The position numbers and the translations under genes were made by a program. This document shows, piece after piece, positions 46,231-55,200 of a stretch of 64,000 nt of DNA. The notes below the pieces were generated by a model that was not told the origin of the DNA, did not search any database, and worked only from the letters and a program-made list of their open reading frames with translations. The stretch covers positions 784,327 to 848,326 of the forward strand of contig NZ_CP023397.1 of NCBI RefSeq assembly GCF_008808095.1. Reading direction: 5' to 3'. Origin of the DNA: Pseudoalteromonas ruthenica (GTDB lineage Bacteria; Pseudomonadota; Gammaproteobacteria; Enterobacterales; Alteromonadaceae). Position 1 is the stretch's first letter, and each line of letters begins with the position of its first letter.

Positions 46231-46448
46231 TAGTCGTCCTTGTCGCCAAACATTTGTTCGTTTGAATTGGCTAAGCGAACGTTGCTCTTAGGCTCAGAAC
46301 GTAAGCCAAGGCACCTAGCAACAAAACGACAGAATGAGAACAACAAGTCGTAAGCAACAAGGGCCACCATCACGCCGCCAATGACAGTTAGAAACAGCGC
46401 ATTAACGATGGCATCTATCTCTTGTTGCGTTAGGTTTGTTAAGTCCAT
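46230..46448 (-). CDS. Small phage membrane protein (72 aa)
   Basis: Begins MDLTNLTQQEIDAIVNALFL; one membrane segment (about residues 18-40), then a polar tail (EPKSNVRLANSNEQMFGDKDD). The motif of a short polar N-terminus ending TQQEIDAI followed by a helix resembles the 46-aa protein next to it (NINPEQIQQLIDAV), suggesting an old duplication. Located between the ssDNA-binding gene and the coat genes. Confidence 0.7.
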   Translation of the reverse strand: MDLTNLTQQEIDAIVNALFLTVIGGVMVALVAYDLLFSFCRFVARCLGLRSEPKSNVRLANSNEQMFGDKDD

Positions 46449-46451
46449 GCG

Positions 46452-46793
46452 TTAGGCCTTATCGTTAATCACAATATCTTTAGGCTCTTGGGTGCCTAGG
46501 TAGGTGTTTGTATAAACGCGGTCTTTCCAACAGCGGTGACGCTCAAAGATAGGCACGGTTACGGTTTTACCCTGGGCTTCGGCCAAGATGCCTGGCATGC
46601 CGACTTCCTGAGCCTTTTTACCAATCTGAATATCAAAGATTGATTCTTCGCCCTCAAAGCCATTGGCCTTGGGAATAGCGATGCCAACATAGATTTCGTT
46701 ATACATTTCGCCTGTTTTCTTATTGGTCTTAGGCACTTGTTTAATGCCCTTACAAATACCTGTGAAGTTGGTTCCGAAACGTAATTGATTCAT
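46452..46793 (-). CDS. Phage ssDNA-binding protein (pV-like)
   Basis: 113 aa, beta-rich, no membrane segment: FGTNFTGICKGIKQVPKTNKK near the start and VGIAIPKANG in the middle, with basic and aromatic residues for ssDNA. Position directly after the replication gene is that of gene V, which coats newly made plus-strand DNA before packaging. Confidence 0.8.
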   Translation of the reverse strand: MNQLRFGTNFTGICKGIKQVPKTNKKTGEMYNEIYVGIAIPKANGFEGEESIFDIQIGKKAQEVGMPGILAEAQGKTVTVPIFERHRCWKDRVYTNTYLGTQEPKDIVINDKA

Positions 46794-46809
46794 GGTTCTG
46801 ACTCCCGTC

Positions 46810-47946
46810 TTAGTTGATTAAGTATTCTTGGATTTCTGAGGTAGAAGCGGGGCGCGCTTCAAGGATGCGCACCAGAGGCACAACCTCGGATTTATGCTCG
46901 TCTGCGTTGGCAGGAGGTAAGCTAATATCGATACCGAATTGAGCGAGTTCTTTTCTGTGTCGATAGAAAGTAGGGCGCGAAATAATGTCTCTTACGTTGT
47001 GGCCAGTGCGCCATAACTCGTATGTACCACGTACCTTAGTTGGTAGTTGCAGGGACTTTCGTCCAGTAATTGGAACTTGTGCATTCATGTCGATTCTCGC
47101 TATGTAGCGGTTAAATAGTGACTCTGGTGTCAGGTTAAATGTATTGCCTTCGTCATCAGTGACGGGGGTGTTAAAGAAGGATGCTTTGAACTCTTCGGCA
47201 TCGAAAAACGCCAAGGCAAGTTTACGTAGTTCCGTTTTCATGAGTCGGAGTTCAAAGCGAAGCTTGGCGCGGCAGTAATCAAGTAATGGGCTGTTGATTA
47301 GTTCTTGGGGAAGTGTATGGCCCTTACCACCGCGTAATAATTCATTATATTTACTGTAAAGTTTAATAGCCCATCGGCGAGAGTGTTTACCCCAATATAC
47401 TGTGCCTTTGCTATTTAAAGCACGGCCATGACGAGTTCTTGTTTTCTCTGCGCAGGCATCAATATAAGCGTCAACATCGTTTTGATTTTCTAGTTCAAAC
47501 ATGTAGTTAATATCTATTTTCTTAATAGAAAAATTGCCGTTTTTAATGCTGCGTTCGGTGAACTCATTAACTACAATTGCATGGCCATGAGCAAAGCGAA
47601 CAGGCGTATATTCACCATCTTGATATGCAATGTCGTACAGTTCGAATTGCTGAAAAATGGCGTTCACAGTAAGAAAGGCCAGCAGGCAAACATCGTCTGT
47701 GCCTGCTACGTTGTGGCCTTGGAGGAACTTGGTTGGGTTCCCATCAATAAACAGGTTTTGCGCAAATTGGTGGCATTCGGTTATGTCATTACTGCAAATC
47801 TGAATTGCAGATTCGAACGAGCCGCGACAGGTATTGCGTTTATGGGTGTGCCATTCTTCTTCGCCAAAACGGTCAACCGAAATAATGTGACCGTTGTTTA
47901 TATATCGGTGGCGAACTGGAATAACTGCGGTCAGCCAATCAATCAT
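46810..47946 (-). CDS. Phage replication initiation protein (pII / RstA-like)
   Basis: 378 aa. Begins MIDWLTAVIPVRHRYINNG, as in the gene II proteins of Pf-like and vibrio filamentous phages (phage/plasmid replication protein II/X family). The catalytic Tyr for nicking is expected in the central part (for example KLYSKYNELLRGG); I cannot pick it with certainty. It nicks the plus strand to start rolling-circle replication. It begins 8 bp inside the preceding small gene. Confidence 0.85.
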   Translation of the reverse strand: MIDWLTAVIPVRHRYINNGHIISVDRFGEEEWHTHKRNTCRGSFESAIQICSNDITECHQFAQNLFIDGNPTKFLQGHNVAGTDDVCLLAFLTVNAIFQQFELYDIAYQDGEYTPVRFAHGHAIVVNEFTERSIKNGNFSIKKIDINYMFELENQNDVDAYIDACAEKTRTRHGRALNSKGTVYWGKHSRRWAIKLYSKYNELLRGGKGHTLPQELINSPLLDYCRAKLRFELRLMKTELRKLALAFFDAEEFKASFFNTPVTDDEGNTFNLTPESLFNRYIARIDMNAQVPITGRKSLQLPTKVRGTYELWRTGHNVRDIISRPTFYRHRKELAQFGIDISLPPANADEHKSEVVPLVRILEARPASTSEIQEYLIN

Positions 47947-48136
47947 GACCAGCTCCGTCGATATGGATTTTATTTAAGATGCTTCGCAGAGTAGACATTT
48001 GATTCGTAGCTTGTTTACGAAGTTGATCAGAGCTGTACGGATCGTTTGATTGCTCTTCAAAATCAATTGCCGCACTAACAAGAATGTTGTCTAGAAGCAG
48101 TTTTTCTTCGTCAGTTAGAAAAGTAAGGCGGTTCAT
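47939..48136 (-). CDS. Small phage protein upstream of the replication gene
   Basis: 65 aa, hydrophilic and helical (FLTDEEKLLLDNILVSAAIDFEEQ). Overlaps the replication gene by 8 bp and the 133-aa gene by four, so it is part of the same transcript. No family recognised. Confidence 0.6.
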   Translation of the reverse strand: MNRLTFLTDEEKLLLDNILVSAAIDFEEQSNDPYSSDQLRKQATNQMSTLRSILNKIHIDGAGHD

Positions 48137-48534
48137 AAAGCGCCCCCTGCATACTCAAAGTTTGAGTAATGACGGGAATCACAAGCAGGGGGCTTAAGGT
48201 TGGAATCGTTTCGATTTAACCATTCTTGCCCAAAAAATTCCAATGTGCCAATAAGCGAGTGATAGCCCGACATATCTAAATGGTTTGGGTGAGCGTGAGT
48301 GAATGAATTAATTTCTTTGTCCAAATTGAAAATGACGTTTTGCAGTTCGGCGTTGCTAACGTTGGGCAAAAACAGGACGCGCAATTTTTCGATGGTCGCG
48401 CGTTCTTGTTTAATCGACAGTGCCAACATGTGATAAGCGTTCGTGCCTATGGTGTGTTGGCCAAGTATCGAGTTGTTGATCCAGATATTCCCAAAGCTGC
48501 TTTTTGACTGCTTTAAAATTTGGTCGATTGTCAT
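48133..48534 (-). CDS. Phage early protein of unknown function
   Basis: 133 aa, first gene of the minus-strand phage operon, divergent from the repressor gene. Helical (QERATIEKLRVLFLPNVSNAELQNVI), several His and Cys near the end (PACDSRHYSNF). No family named. The 140-bp gap to the repressor holds the divergent promoters. Confidence 0.6.
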   Translation of the reverse strand: MTIDQILKQSKSSFGNIWINNSILGQHTIGTNAYHMLALSIKQERATIEKLRVLFLPNVSNAELQNVIFNLDKEINSFTHAHPNHLDMSGYHSLIGTLEFFGQEWLNRNDSNLKPPACDSRHYSNFEYAGGAL

Positions 48535-48674
48535 GGTGGTGACTCCTTGTGATTCCCAAACATCAATAATGATGTCTGAAATATTCTAGTCATCAACTGT
48601 GATGACCGTCAAGATGTCAATCATCAAATTTGTGGACTAAAATAGATTCATCAATAAATTCAAAGGCTAGAGCC

Positions 48675-49040
48675 ATGAACTACAGCTATAAGTTGGTTGA
48701 GATCTACAAAGAAACAAAAGGCTATTCTCAAGATAAACAAGCTGCTATGGACATTCCTAAACTATCTAAAGGAGTGTTAGCGAACATCAAAGCGGGGACT
48801 AGACACCTAACGGCTGAACAAGCTTTGTTCATTGCGAACGAATCTGGGCTGAACGTTGAGGAAGTGATCATCAATTTAGGGATCGAAAAGTCTAAGTCTG
48901 AGGAAGAAAAAAGCGTTTACGAATCCTTGGCAAAAAAGATTAAAGCAGCAGGCCATTCTGCGGCGATGTTGTTGCTTGCTGCTGGGTTGGTATTGGGTGT
49001 AACCCAAAATGAGCCTGAGGGCTCTCTCTGTACGCCATAG
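48675..49040 (+). CDS. Phage repressor-like HTH protein (DUF3693-like)
   Basis: 121 aa, start ATG 48675 (the upstream in-frame start lacks a ribosome site). N-terminal HTH about residues 5-60 (KETKGYSQDKQAAMDIPKLSKGVLANIKAG), as in DUF3693 phage proteins, and a C-terminal hydrophobic segment (about 95-110) that may tether it to the membrane. By position (divergent to the structural operon, at the phage end) it is the likely RstR-like immunity repressor. Its stop codon overlaps the attR site. Confidence 0.75.
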   Translation: MNYSYKLVEIYKETKGYSQDKQAAMDIPKLSKGVLANIKAGTRHLTAEQALFIANESGLNVEEVIINLGIEKSKSEEEKSVYESLAKKIKAAGHSAAMLLLAAGLVLGVTQNEPEGSLCTP

Positions 49041-49064
49041 CCTATAATTTATGTTATGTTAAAT
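49037..49064 (+). repeat. dif: attR, a complete dif-like XerC/XerD site
   Basis: XerC-type arm ATAGCCTATAA (49037-49047), 6-bp core TTTATG (49048-49053), XerD arm TTATGTTAAAT (49054-49064). The XerD arm is identical to that of E. coli dif and of both Vibrio cholerae dif sites. Core and the inner arm are repeated at attL. This should be the functional chromosome-dimer resolution site of this replicon, kept intact after phage entry. Confidence 0.85.
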
Positions 49065-49157
49065 ATGTTATTTTAATAAAGTTCCTTAAGATAGACCCTG
49101 TTTATTAAAGAGGAAGAGCTGTTATTTGAGGGGCGTTTTCATAATTCGAAAGCGAAT

Positions 49158-49177
49158 GGCTCACGGTTCCGTGAGCC
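49158..49177. terminator. Perfect 9-bp hairpin between dif and the SYLF lipoprotein gene
   Basis: GGCTCACGG, TT loop, CCGTGAGCC. It follows the stop of the minus-strand lipoprotein gene, so it is probably its transcript end, but no U tract follows. Confidence 0.5.
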
Positions 49178-49191
49178 GAGAGAACTTGATT

Positions 49192-49761
49192 TTAATTTAA
49201 TTCGTCATCTTTCCAAAACTTGGTTCCTTTTAGAACTGCTTGCAGAGCTAACCCTGTTTCAGTCATGGAATAAATAGTCACATCGCCAACTTGGGCTTCA
49301 GCGGCAACGGCTCCACCTTCAGTTTTATGCTTTGCAGCAGCATCGGCGTTACCACCAAATGCCCAACCATTCTTAATGAAATAATTGAGTGCATCTTCGG
49401 TATGAAACACCATCACTACATTAAAATCTTTAACTCCTAAGCCTAACCCTAGCCCAGCTTCACCCATTTTCATATAGGTCCATTCGCCGGTGCGATTATT
49501 TTTTGCAACACCATAGCCACCGCCAAAACTTGCAAAGATTACGTTCACATTGGCATTATCAAATACGGCGTAACCTGCTGCAGAGGTTAGTTGATTACGA
49601 ACATCCGGCTTCTGGTCATAAAGGCGATTAAGAGTATCACTGCGCATATCTTGAACTACTTGTCGCTTCTGCGCTGGCGTGCCAGTGCTTGCACATCCAG
49701 TCAGCACCGCGAACAAAGTGAAAATAAAAGAATACGTTAGCACCGATTTCGATAGTTTCAT
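49192..49761 (-). CDS. SYLF/YSC84-domain lipoprotein
   Basis: 189 aa. Lipoprotein signal with lipobox LTGCAS (Cys23). The mature domain carries the lipid-binding SYLF/YSC84 features: SAAGYAVFDN, FASFGGGYGVAKN and GEAGLGLGLGVKDFNVVMVF. Role in bacteria unclear, probably envelope lipid binding. Divergent from the recombinase gene. Confidence 0.88.
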   Translation of the reverse strand: MKLSKSVLTYSFIFTLFAVLTGCASTGTPAQKRQVVQDMRSDTLNRLYDQKPDVRNQLTSAAGYAVFDNANVNVIFASFGGGYGVAKNNRTGEWTYMKMGEAGLGLGLGVKDFNVVMVFHTEDALNYFIKNGWAFGGNADAAAKHKTEGGAVAAEAQVGDVTIYSMTETGLALQAVLKGTKFWKDDELN

Positions 49762-49780
49762 TTAAAACCCCTTCTTTATG

Positions 49781-49802
49781 TCCAATACTAGACAGTATCG
49801 GA
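49781..49802. promoter_or_regulatory. Inverted repeat between the lipoprotein and recombinase genes
   Basis: TCCAATACT and AGTATCGGA with a 4-base loop, one mismatch. It overlaps the leader of the recombinase gene and the promoter region of the divergent lipoprotein gene; could be an operator or an RNA structure that controls the recombinase. Confidence 0.35.
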
Positions 49803-49806
49803 CTTT

Positions 49807-51060
49807 ATGGTAAGCTATGCATTATATTATTGTAGTCCAGTTGTCAGTATGCTTACGCCACTAGTCGATACCTTTAAACAACTTCGCTATCAAATAGCGC
49901 ATCTTGAAGATGATACGTTGCACAGCGAATACCCTGAACTTGCTGCATTTATAGCTCAACAAAGCTTAAACGTCGCTGAAGTTAAACAAGATTTGCTATT
50001 TATCTACCGGTTTTTATACGTATACGGTCGAAAGTCAGATGCCACTTTTACTCGGTTTCGTAATGAGATAGAACGCTTTGCTTTGTGGACTTGGTTTAAT
50101 AAAACATGTTCTTTGTTTTCTTTGAAACGAGAAGATATTGAGCACTACATTGATTTTGTTGTTGAACCAGATAAAGCCTGGTGTTCCAACTCAGTGCAAT
50201 GGCGCTTTAAACAGCATCAAGGTTTACGTAAAGCCAATGAAAAATGGCGACCGTTTATAGCACGCGAGACAAAGCCATCGCAACAAAGTTTAAATGCGAC
50301 TTTTACAGCACTTAATGTATTTTATAAGTTTGCTATTTTAGAAGAGCAAGCGTTCGCAAATTTTGTCCCGGTAGTTAAAAAGAACTGCCCTTATTTAGTT
50401 GTTCAGTCGCAAATCAATCAACCGGATACTCTCAGTGATTTGCAGTGGGAATATGTACTGCGTGTAACCGAAGAGCAATGTCAGGAAGACCCTGATCTAG
50501 AACGTAATCTTTTTACTTTAGCCTGTTTGAAAGGCCTGTATTTAAGGATCTCTGAGTTGTCTGAGCGTACTAATTGGTCTCCTGTCATGTCGCATTTTTG
50601 GCAAGACGCTGATGGCTTTTGGTTTTTGCGTGTTATGGGCAAAGGTAACAAACTCCGTGATGTTACGTTAAGCCAAGATTTTATTGCGTATTTAAAACGC
50701 TACCGTTTGTATAGAGGGTTAAGTGCCCTGCCCCGTGTTGATGAGCCCTACCCACTAATTCATAAAATACGGGGGAAAGGCGGAATGACGGTTAGACAAA
50801 TTCGCCGCCTTGTTGCGCAAAGTTTTGAATTGGCCAGCTCAGCGCTGGTGGCCGATGGCTTCACTGAAGAAGCTGAAAAGCTACAAGCAGCAACTGCTCA
50901 TTGGCTGCGTCATACGGGGGCAACTCATGATGCTGCTTCAAGGCCGCTCAAGCACCTGTCCGAAGATTTAGGTCATGCAAAAATTGCGACCACGGATCAA
51001 ATTTATATTCAAACGAATATAAAAGAGCGCGCTAAATCGGGTGTTAAACGTAAACTTTAG
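49807..51060 (+). CDS. Tyrosine site-specific recombinase beside dif
   Basis: 417 aa (or 403 from the Met at 49849). All catalytic residues are present: Arg in LYLRISELSE, Lys in GKGNKLRDV, HWLRHTGAT (His and Arg), LGHAKIATT (His) and the nucleophile Tyr in QIYIQ. The N-terminal half is a longer core-binding domain than in XerC/XerD (about 300 aa). It lies outside the phage ends, so it is not the phage integrase. Its closeness to dif suggests a role on this site, but that is inference. The antiporter gene follows by 11 bp. Confidence 0.88.
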   Translation: MVSYALYYCSPVVSMLTPLVDTFKQLRYQIAHLEDDTLHSEYPELAAFIAQQSLNVAEVKQDLLFIYRFLYVYGRKSDATFTRFRNEIERFALWTWFNKTCSLFSLKREDIEHYIDFVVEPDKAWCSNSVQWRFKQHQGLRKANEKWRPFIARETKPSQQSLNATFTALNVFYKFAILEEQAFANFVPVVKKNCPYLVVQSQINQPDTLSDLQWEYVLRVTEEQCQEDPDLERNLFTLACLKGLYLRISELSERTNWSPVMSHFWQDADGFWFLRVMGKGNKLRDVTLSQDFIAYLKRYRLYRGLSALPRVDEPYPLIHKIRGKGGMTVRQIRRLVAQSFELASSALVADGFTEEAEKLQAATAHWLRHTGATHDAASRPLKHLSEDLGHAKIATTDQIYIQTNIKERAKSGVKRKL

Positions 51061-51071
51061 GAACTGCATTT

Positions 51072-52259
51072 ATGGAATATCAATTGGCAGCAGCCCTGGG
51101 CTTAGCATTTTTTATTTACTCAGTTAGCTTTCGTAGATTGGCTCGGGCTGAATTAACTGGCCCAATGTATTTTGTCATTGTCGGTGCCGCGCTTGCCTGG
51201 GCATTTAGCGATGCAATGAAAGTGGATCAGCCATTGAGCGCGCTATTACCATTAGTTGAATTGACACTTGCGGTATTTCTTTTTACTGATGCAGCCAAGA
51301 CGCGTATTAATGTACTAAAGTCGCAGTTCAAGTATCCTTTGGTGCTTTTGTTTGTCGCTTTACCAATAACCTTTTTTGCTACGTTTGCTTTGGGGTATTT
51401 ACTTTTTCCGCACATGCACATTATTGCCTTGGCCCTATTGGCCATCATCTTAACACCTACAGACGCTGCGCTTAGCAAAGGCTTGCTCGAATCGCAAAGT
51501 GTTCCAGAAAAAATACGTGAATCGATCAATGTGGAAAGCGGTCTTAACGATGGGATGTGCGTTCCTATATTTTTATTCTTGTTTCTTTCTTGGCAGCATG
51601 GTGAGTTTCAAGGTGCGGCGACGATGCTTACATTTCTCATTGAAGAAATTGGTGTCGCACTCATTGTTGGTGTCAGTGTTACCTATGGGGCATTAAAGCT
51701 TACTCAGCTAAGCGCTACTCGCCATTACTTTGAGAAATCATCGAGTCCATTTTTAGTTTTGTCGGTCGCTGTTAGTGTGTTCACTCTCGCCCAACTCCTT
51801 GGCGGCAGTGGCTTTGTTGCGGCATTTGTAGGTGGTTTGGTTTTTGATAAATTTTATCGTGCCGACGATGATGAAAAACTAATAGAAGACAGTGAGCATA
51901 TCGCAGACTTCTTTTCCTATCTTATCTGGTGTTTATTCGGTGCATATGCCTTCATCCAACTTCAAACAATAGATCTAAATATCTATAAAGTATTATTTGC
52001 ATTCTTAGCTGCAACCTTAGTACGTGTGGTCCCGGTGATGTTGAGCTTAATTCCTTTTAACAAACTGTCATTAAAAGAAAAATTTACGCTTGCTTGGTTT
52101 GGTCCAAGGGGGTTGGCATCCATTGTATTTACGCTAATGGTGTTAGAGTCTACTGAAAATGGCTTAGCCGAGTTAGCGACACTCACCATTTTGATGAGTG
52201 TCTTCATTCATGGGATCACCACTCGCCCGATTGCTAATTCCTATAAAAATAGAAATTAA
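51072..52259 (+). CDS. Cation:proton antiporter (CPA1 / NhaP type)
   Basis: 395 aa with about 11-12 membrane segments. The transport signature TPTDAALSKGL near residue 137 and ESINVESGLNDGM (Asn-Asp pair) mark a CPA1 sodium or potassium/proton antiporter. No C-terminal TrkA domain. It lies 11 bp after the recombinase gene and its end overlaps the convergent dehydrogenase gene by four bases. Confidence 0.9.
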   Translation: MEYQLAAALGLAFFIYSVSFRRLARAELTGPMYFVIVGAALAWAFSDAMKVDQPLSALLPLVELTLAVFLFTDAAKTRINVLKSQFKYPLVLLFVALPITFFATFALGYLLFPHMHIIALALLAIILTPTDAALSKGLLESQSVPEKIRESINVESGLNDGMCVPIFLFLFLSWQHGEFQGAATMLTFLIEEIGVALIVGVSVTYGALKLTQLSATRHYFEKSSSPFLVLSVAVSVFTLAQLLGGSGFVAAFVGGLVFDKFYRADDDEKLIEDSEHIADFFSYLIWCLFGAYAFIQLQTIDLNIYKVLFAFLAATLVRVVPVMLSLIPFNKLSLKEKFTLAWFGPRGLASIVFTLMVLESTENGLAELATLTILMSVFIHGITTRPIANSYKNRN

Positions 52260-55200
52260 CTAAGCACATTCGCTAGCACCTCTATTGGGTGCTTGGGCTT
52301 AAATTGCGCGTACCGTTTTACTTGGCTACGGCATGAGAATCCTGTTGCTAATAACCGCGAAGGATCAGTGTGCTGAACGGGTTGTTGCCAACTCAATTCA
52401 TATAAAGTACGGCTGTTCTCTTGGTTTTGTACTTCATGGCCGTAAGTCCCTGCCATGCCACAACACCCTGTTGCCTGAGGTTTAAGTAGTAAGCCAACAC
52501 GAGAAAATATCCCCTGCCAAACATTGGCGCTGTGTGGAAGAGACGTTGTTTCACTGCAATGACTGAGCAAAGTATAAGCAGGTGTTGGTTCGAACACTGT
52601 CTGCTTAAACGGTTGATCTTCCAGCCATTCATGGGCAACGAGGACTTCAAAATCACCTCGGTTGTCACCCAAGATAGTGGCATATTCATCGCGGTAACAT
52701 AACACAAGGGAGGCATCGAGCCCGACCATTGGGATACCGAGTTCACTGACCTGATTTAAAAAGTCGGCTGAGGTTTTAGCGGTTTTCGCGAATTTGGCTA
52801 AAAAACCTTTTACGTGTTGCGGTTTACCATTCGGCTTGAACGGCAACAAAATTGGCTGTTTGCCTAAAGCTTGTGCCACTTTAACAAAGCTTTCAACAAG
52901 TTCTGCTTCATAAAAGCTTGTGAATGGGTCTTGTACTATCAACACATAGTCGCGTTTTTGCTGCGCATCCAACGAATTAAGGTATTGTAAATCAAACTTG
53001 CGTAACTGTTGCGTACGTTTGGCTAAATTTGGGTGACTTGGTGTAGGCGTGTTTACATAACCTAAAGTCGCTTTAATCGCTTTTTGAACAAGGTTCGATT
53101 GCATAACAGGGGCTGTTACGCTCGAGAATTTAGCCAATAGTGGCGCGGTTTGCTCAATACTTGCTACTAAATAATCTTTTGCTGGCCGGTTATACAGGCT
53201 GTAGTAATAATTTAAAAAGCGCGCGCGGAATGTAGGCACATCGACTTTGATTGGGCATGCAGTTGTACACGCTTTACATGCTAAACACTCATCCATTGAC
53301 TGCTTCACTTCATGGGAAAAGTCATACTCGCCACTGCGCTTTGCTTTTGAATTTAAAAAGCGTTCCCACCATGTGGGCCCTTCTTTTTTAGATATGGCTT
53401 TTTCTTCTTGCAATAAGTCAACGTCCTGCTCGCTTTGTAACCTTAACCATTCACGCATTAATCCTGCGCGACCTTTTGGCGAAAAGCGTCGATCACCCGT
53501 GGCCTTATAAGATGGGCACATCGGTGAGCTTGCATCATAATTAAAGCATAAACCGTTACCGTTACAGTTCATGCTGGTATCAAAACTGTCACGCACCGCG
53601 ATATCAATTTGTCTATCAAACCAACCGCGCTTTTTGTCATCCACACTCACTAATTGGTCATTTGACTCAAGGGGCGTACAAATTTTCCCTGGGTTCATTT
53701 TATTGTGAGGGTCGAATGCCGCTTTGATACGTCGTAATTCATTAAATAGCTGTTCACCAAAAAACTCGGGGCCATATTCACTGCGATAGCCTTTACCGTG
53801 TTCTCCCCACATCAATCCACCATACTTAGCGGTTAATGCAACGACTTGGTCTGAAATCGTGCGCAATGTTTTTTCTTGTTCAGGGTCACACATATCTAAC
53901 GCGGGTCGAACATGTAAAACACCGGCATCGACATGACCAAACATGCCGTAGTGCAAATTGTGGCTATCAAGTAATGCTCTAAATTCAGCGATAAAATCAG
54001 CTAGGTTTTCTGGCGGTACGGCGGTATCTTCAGCAAAGGCTAATGGCTTTTGCTTGCCTTTGGTGTTGCCTAACAAGCCGACTGATTTTTTACGCATCGC
54101 GTAAATTTTCTGAATCTCCGAGACATCATCTGTGAGCTGATAGCCGATAACGCCAGCGTCTTTGTTGGCAATTAATTTATCGAGCTTAGCGCATAAGGCG
54201 TCTATTTTATCGCGCATATCTTCTTTGCGTTCGGCATTAAACTCGACCATGTTCAGCCCTTGCATGTCTTGGCCGGGTACATCTGTAATTAAGTCCGATA
54301 CTGAATGCCAAATAATGTCTTCACGCGCTAAGTTAAGCACTTTGCTGTCGACCGTCTCTACGGACGTCGCTTCGGCATCTACCAAAAATGGGGAGTTGCG
54401 CAGTGCTGAGTCAAAACTATCGTATTTAATATTAATCAGCGTTTTGAACTTAGCGATGGGAGTAATAGTGAGTTTTGCTTCACTGACAATTGCCAATGAA
54501 CCTTCTGAGCCGGTGATCAACCGACCGAGGTCGAACTCAGACATGTCATCGCTGAGCACATGTTCAAGATCGTATCCGGTTAAGAAGCGGTTGAGTCGTG
54601 GGAATTTTTTAAGGATTTGCTCGCGCTTGCCAACGCTTACATCAAGGGCCGTTTTATATAGCTTGCCAACAGAGGTGTCTTGATCGGCAATCACCTCGGC
54701 CTTTTCGCGACTAATACGCTGTGTTTCCAGCTCGCTGCCATCGGCTAAAAAGGCCTTTATTGCTAAAGTATGGTCAGAGGTTTTACCGTAGACTAAGCTG
54801 CCCTGTCCTGACGCATCAGTATTGATCATCCCACCTATAGTGGCGCGATTACTGGTCGATAAATCTGGCGCAAAAAAGTATCCATAAGGACGCAAAAAGT
54901 CATTAAGTTGGTCTTTAATGACGCCGGCTTGCACCCGTACCCACCCTTCTTGTTCATTGATTTCGATTATCTGCTGCATATGACGAGATAAATCGATAAC
55001 GATGCCTGGTGTTAACGACTGACCATTCGTGCCAGTGCCACCGCCGCGCGGGCCAAAAGTAAGCTCAAGGAACGGATCATGCGAGGCAATATTGAGGGCT
55101 AGTTGAATGTCTTTGTTTGTTTTGGGAAAGATCACGCCTTGCGGTATTTGCTGATACACGCTGTTGTCGGTTGCAGCAAGCAATCGCGTGCCATAAGTGG

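Larger units (their letters stand above)
39946..49064. mobile_element. Integrated filamentous phage (inovirus) in a dif-like site
   Basis: About 9.1 kb bounded by the 15-bp direct repeat AGCCTATAATTTATG (39948-39962 and 49039-49053). Genes on the minus strand follow inovirus order: replication initiator, ssDNA-binding protein, three small membrane proteins, major coat, adsorption protein, pVI, Zot/pI. A repressor-like gene on the plus strand abuts the right end. No integrase lies inside, so it is expected to use host XerC/XerD, as CTX-type phages do. AT-rich cargo genes sit at 41219-42636. Confidence 0.93.

Noticed and set aside
49807..51060. Recombinase as the integrase of the filamentous phage
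   Set aside because: It lies outside both attachment repeats, and the attachment site is a dif site, for which inoviruses use host XerC/XerD.
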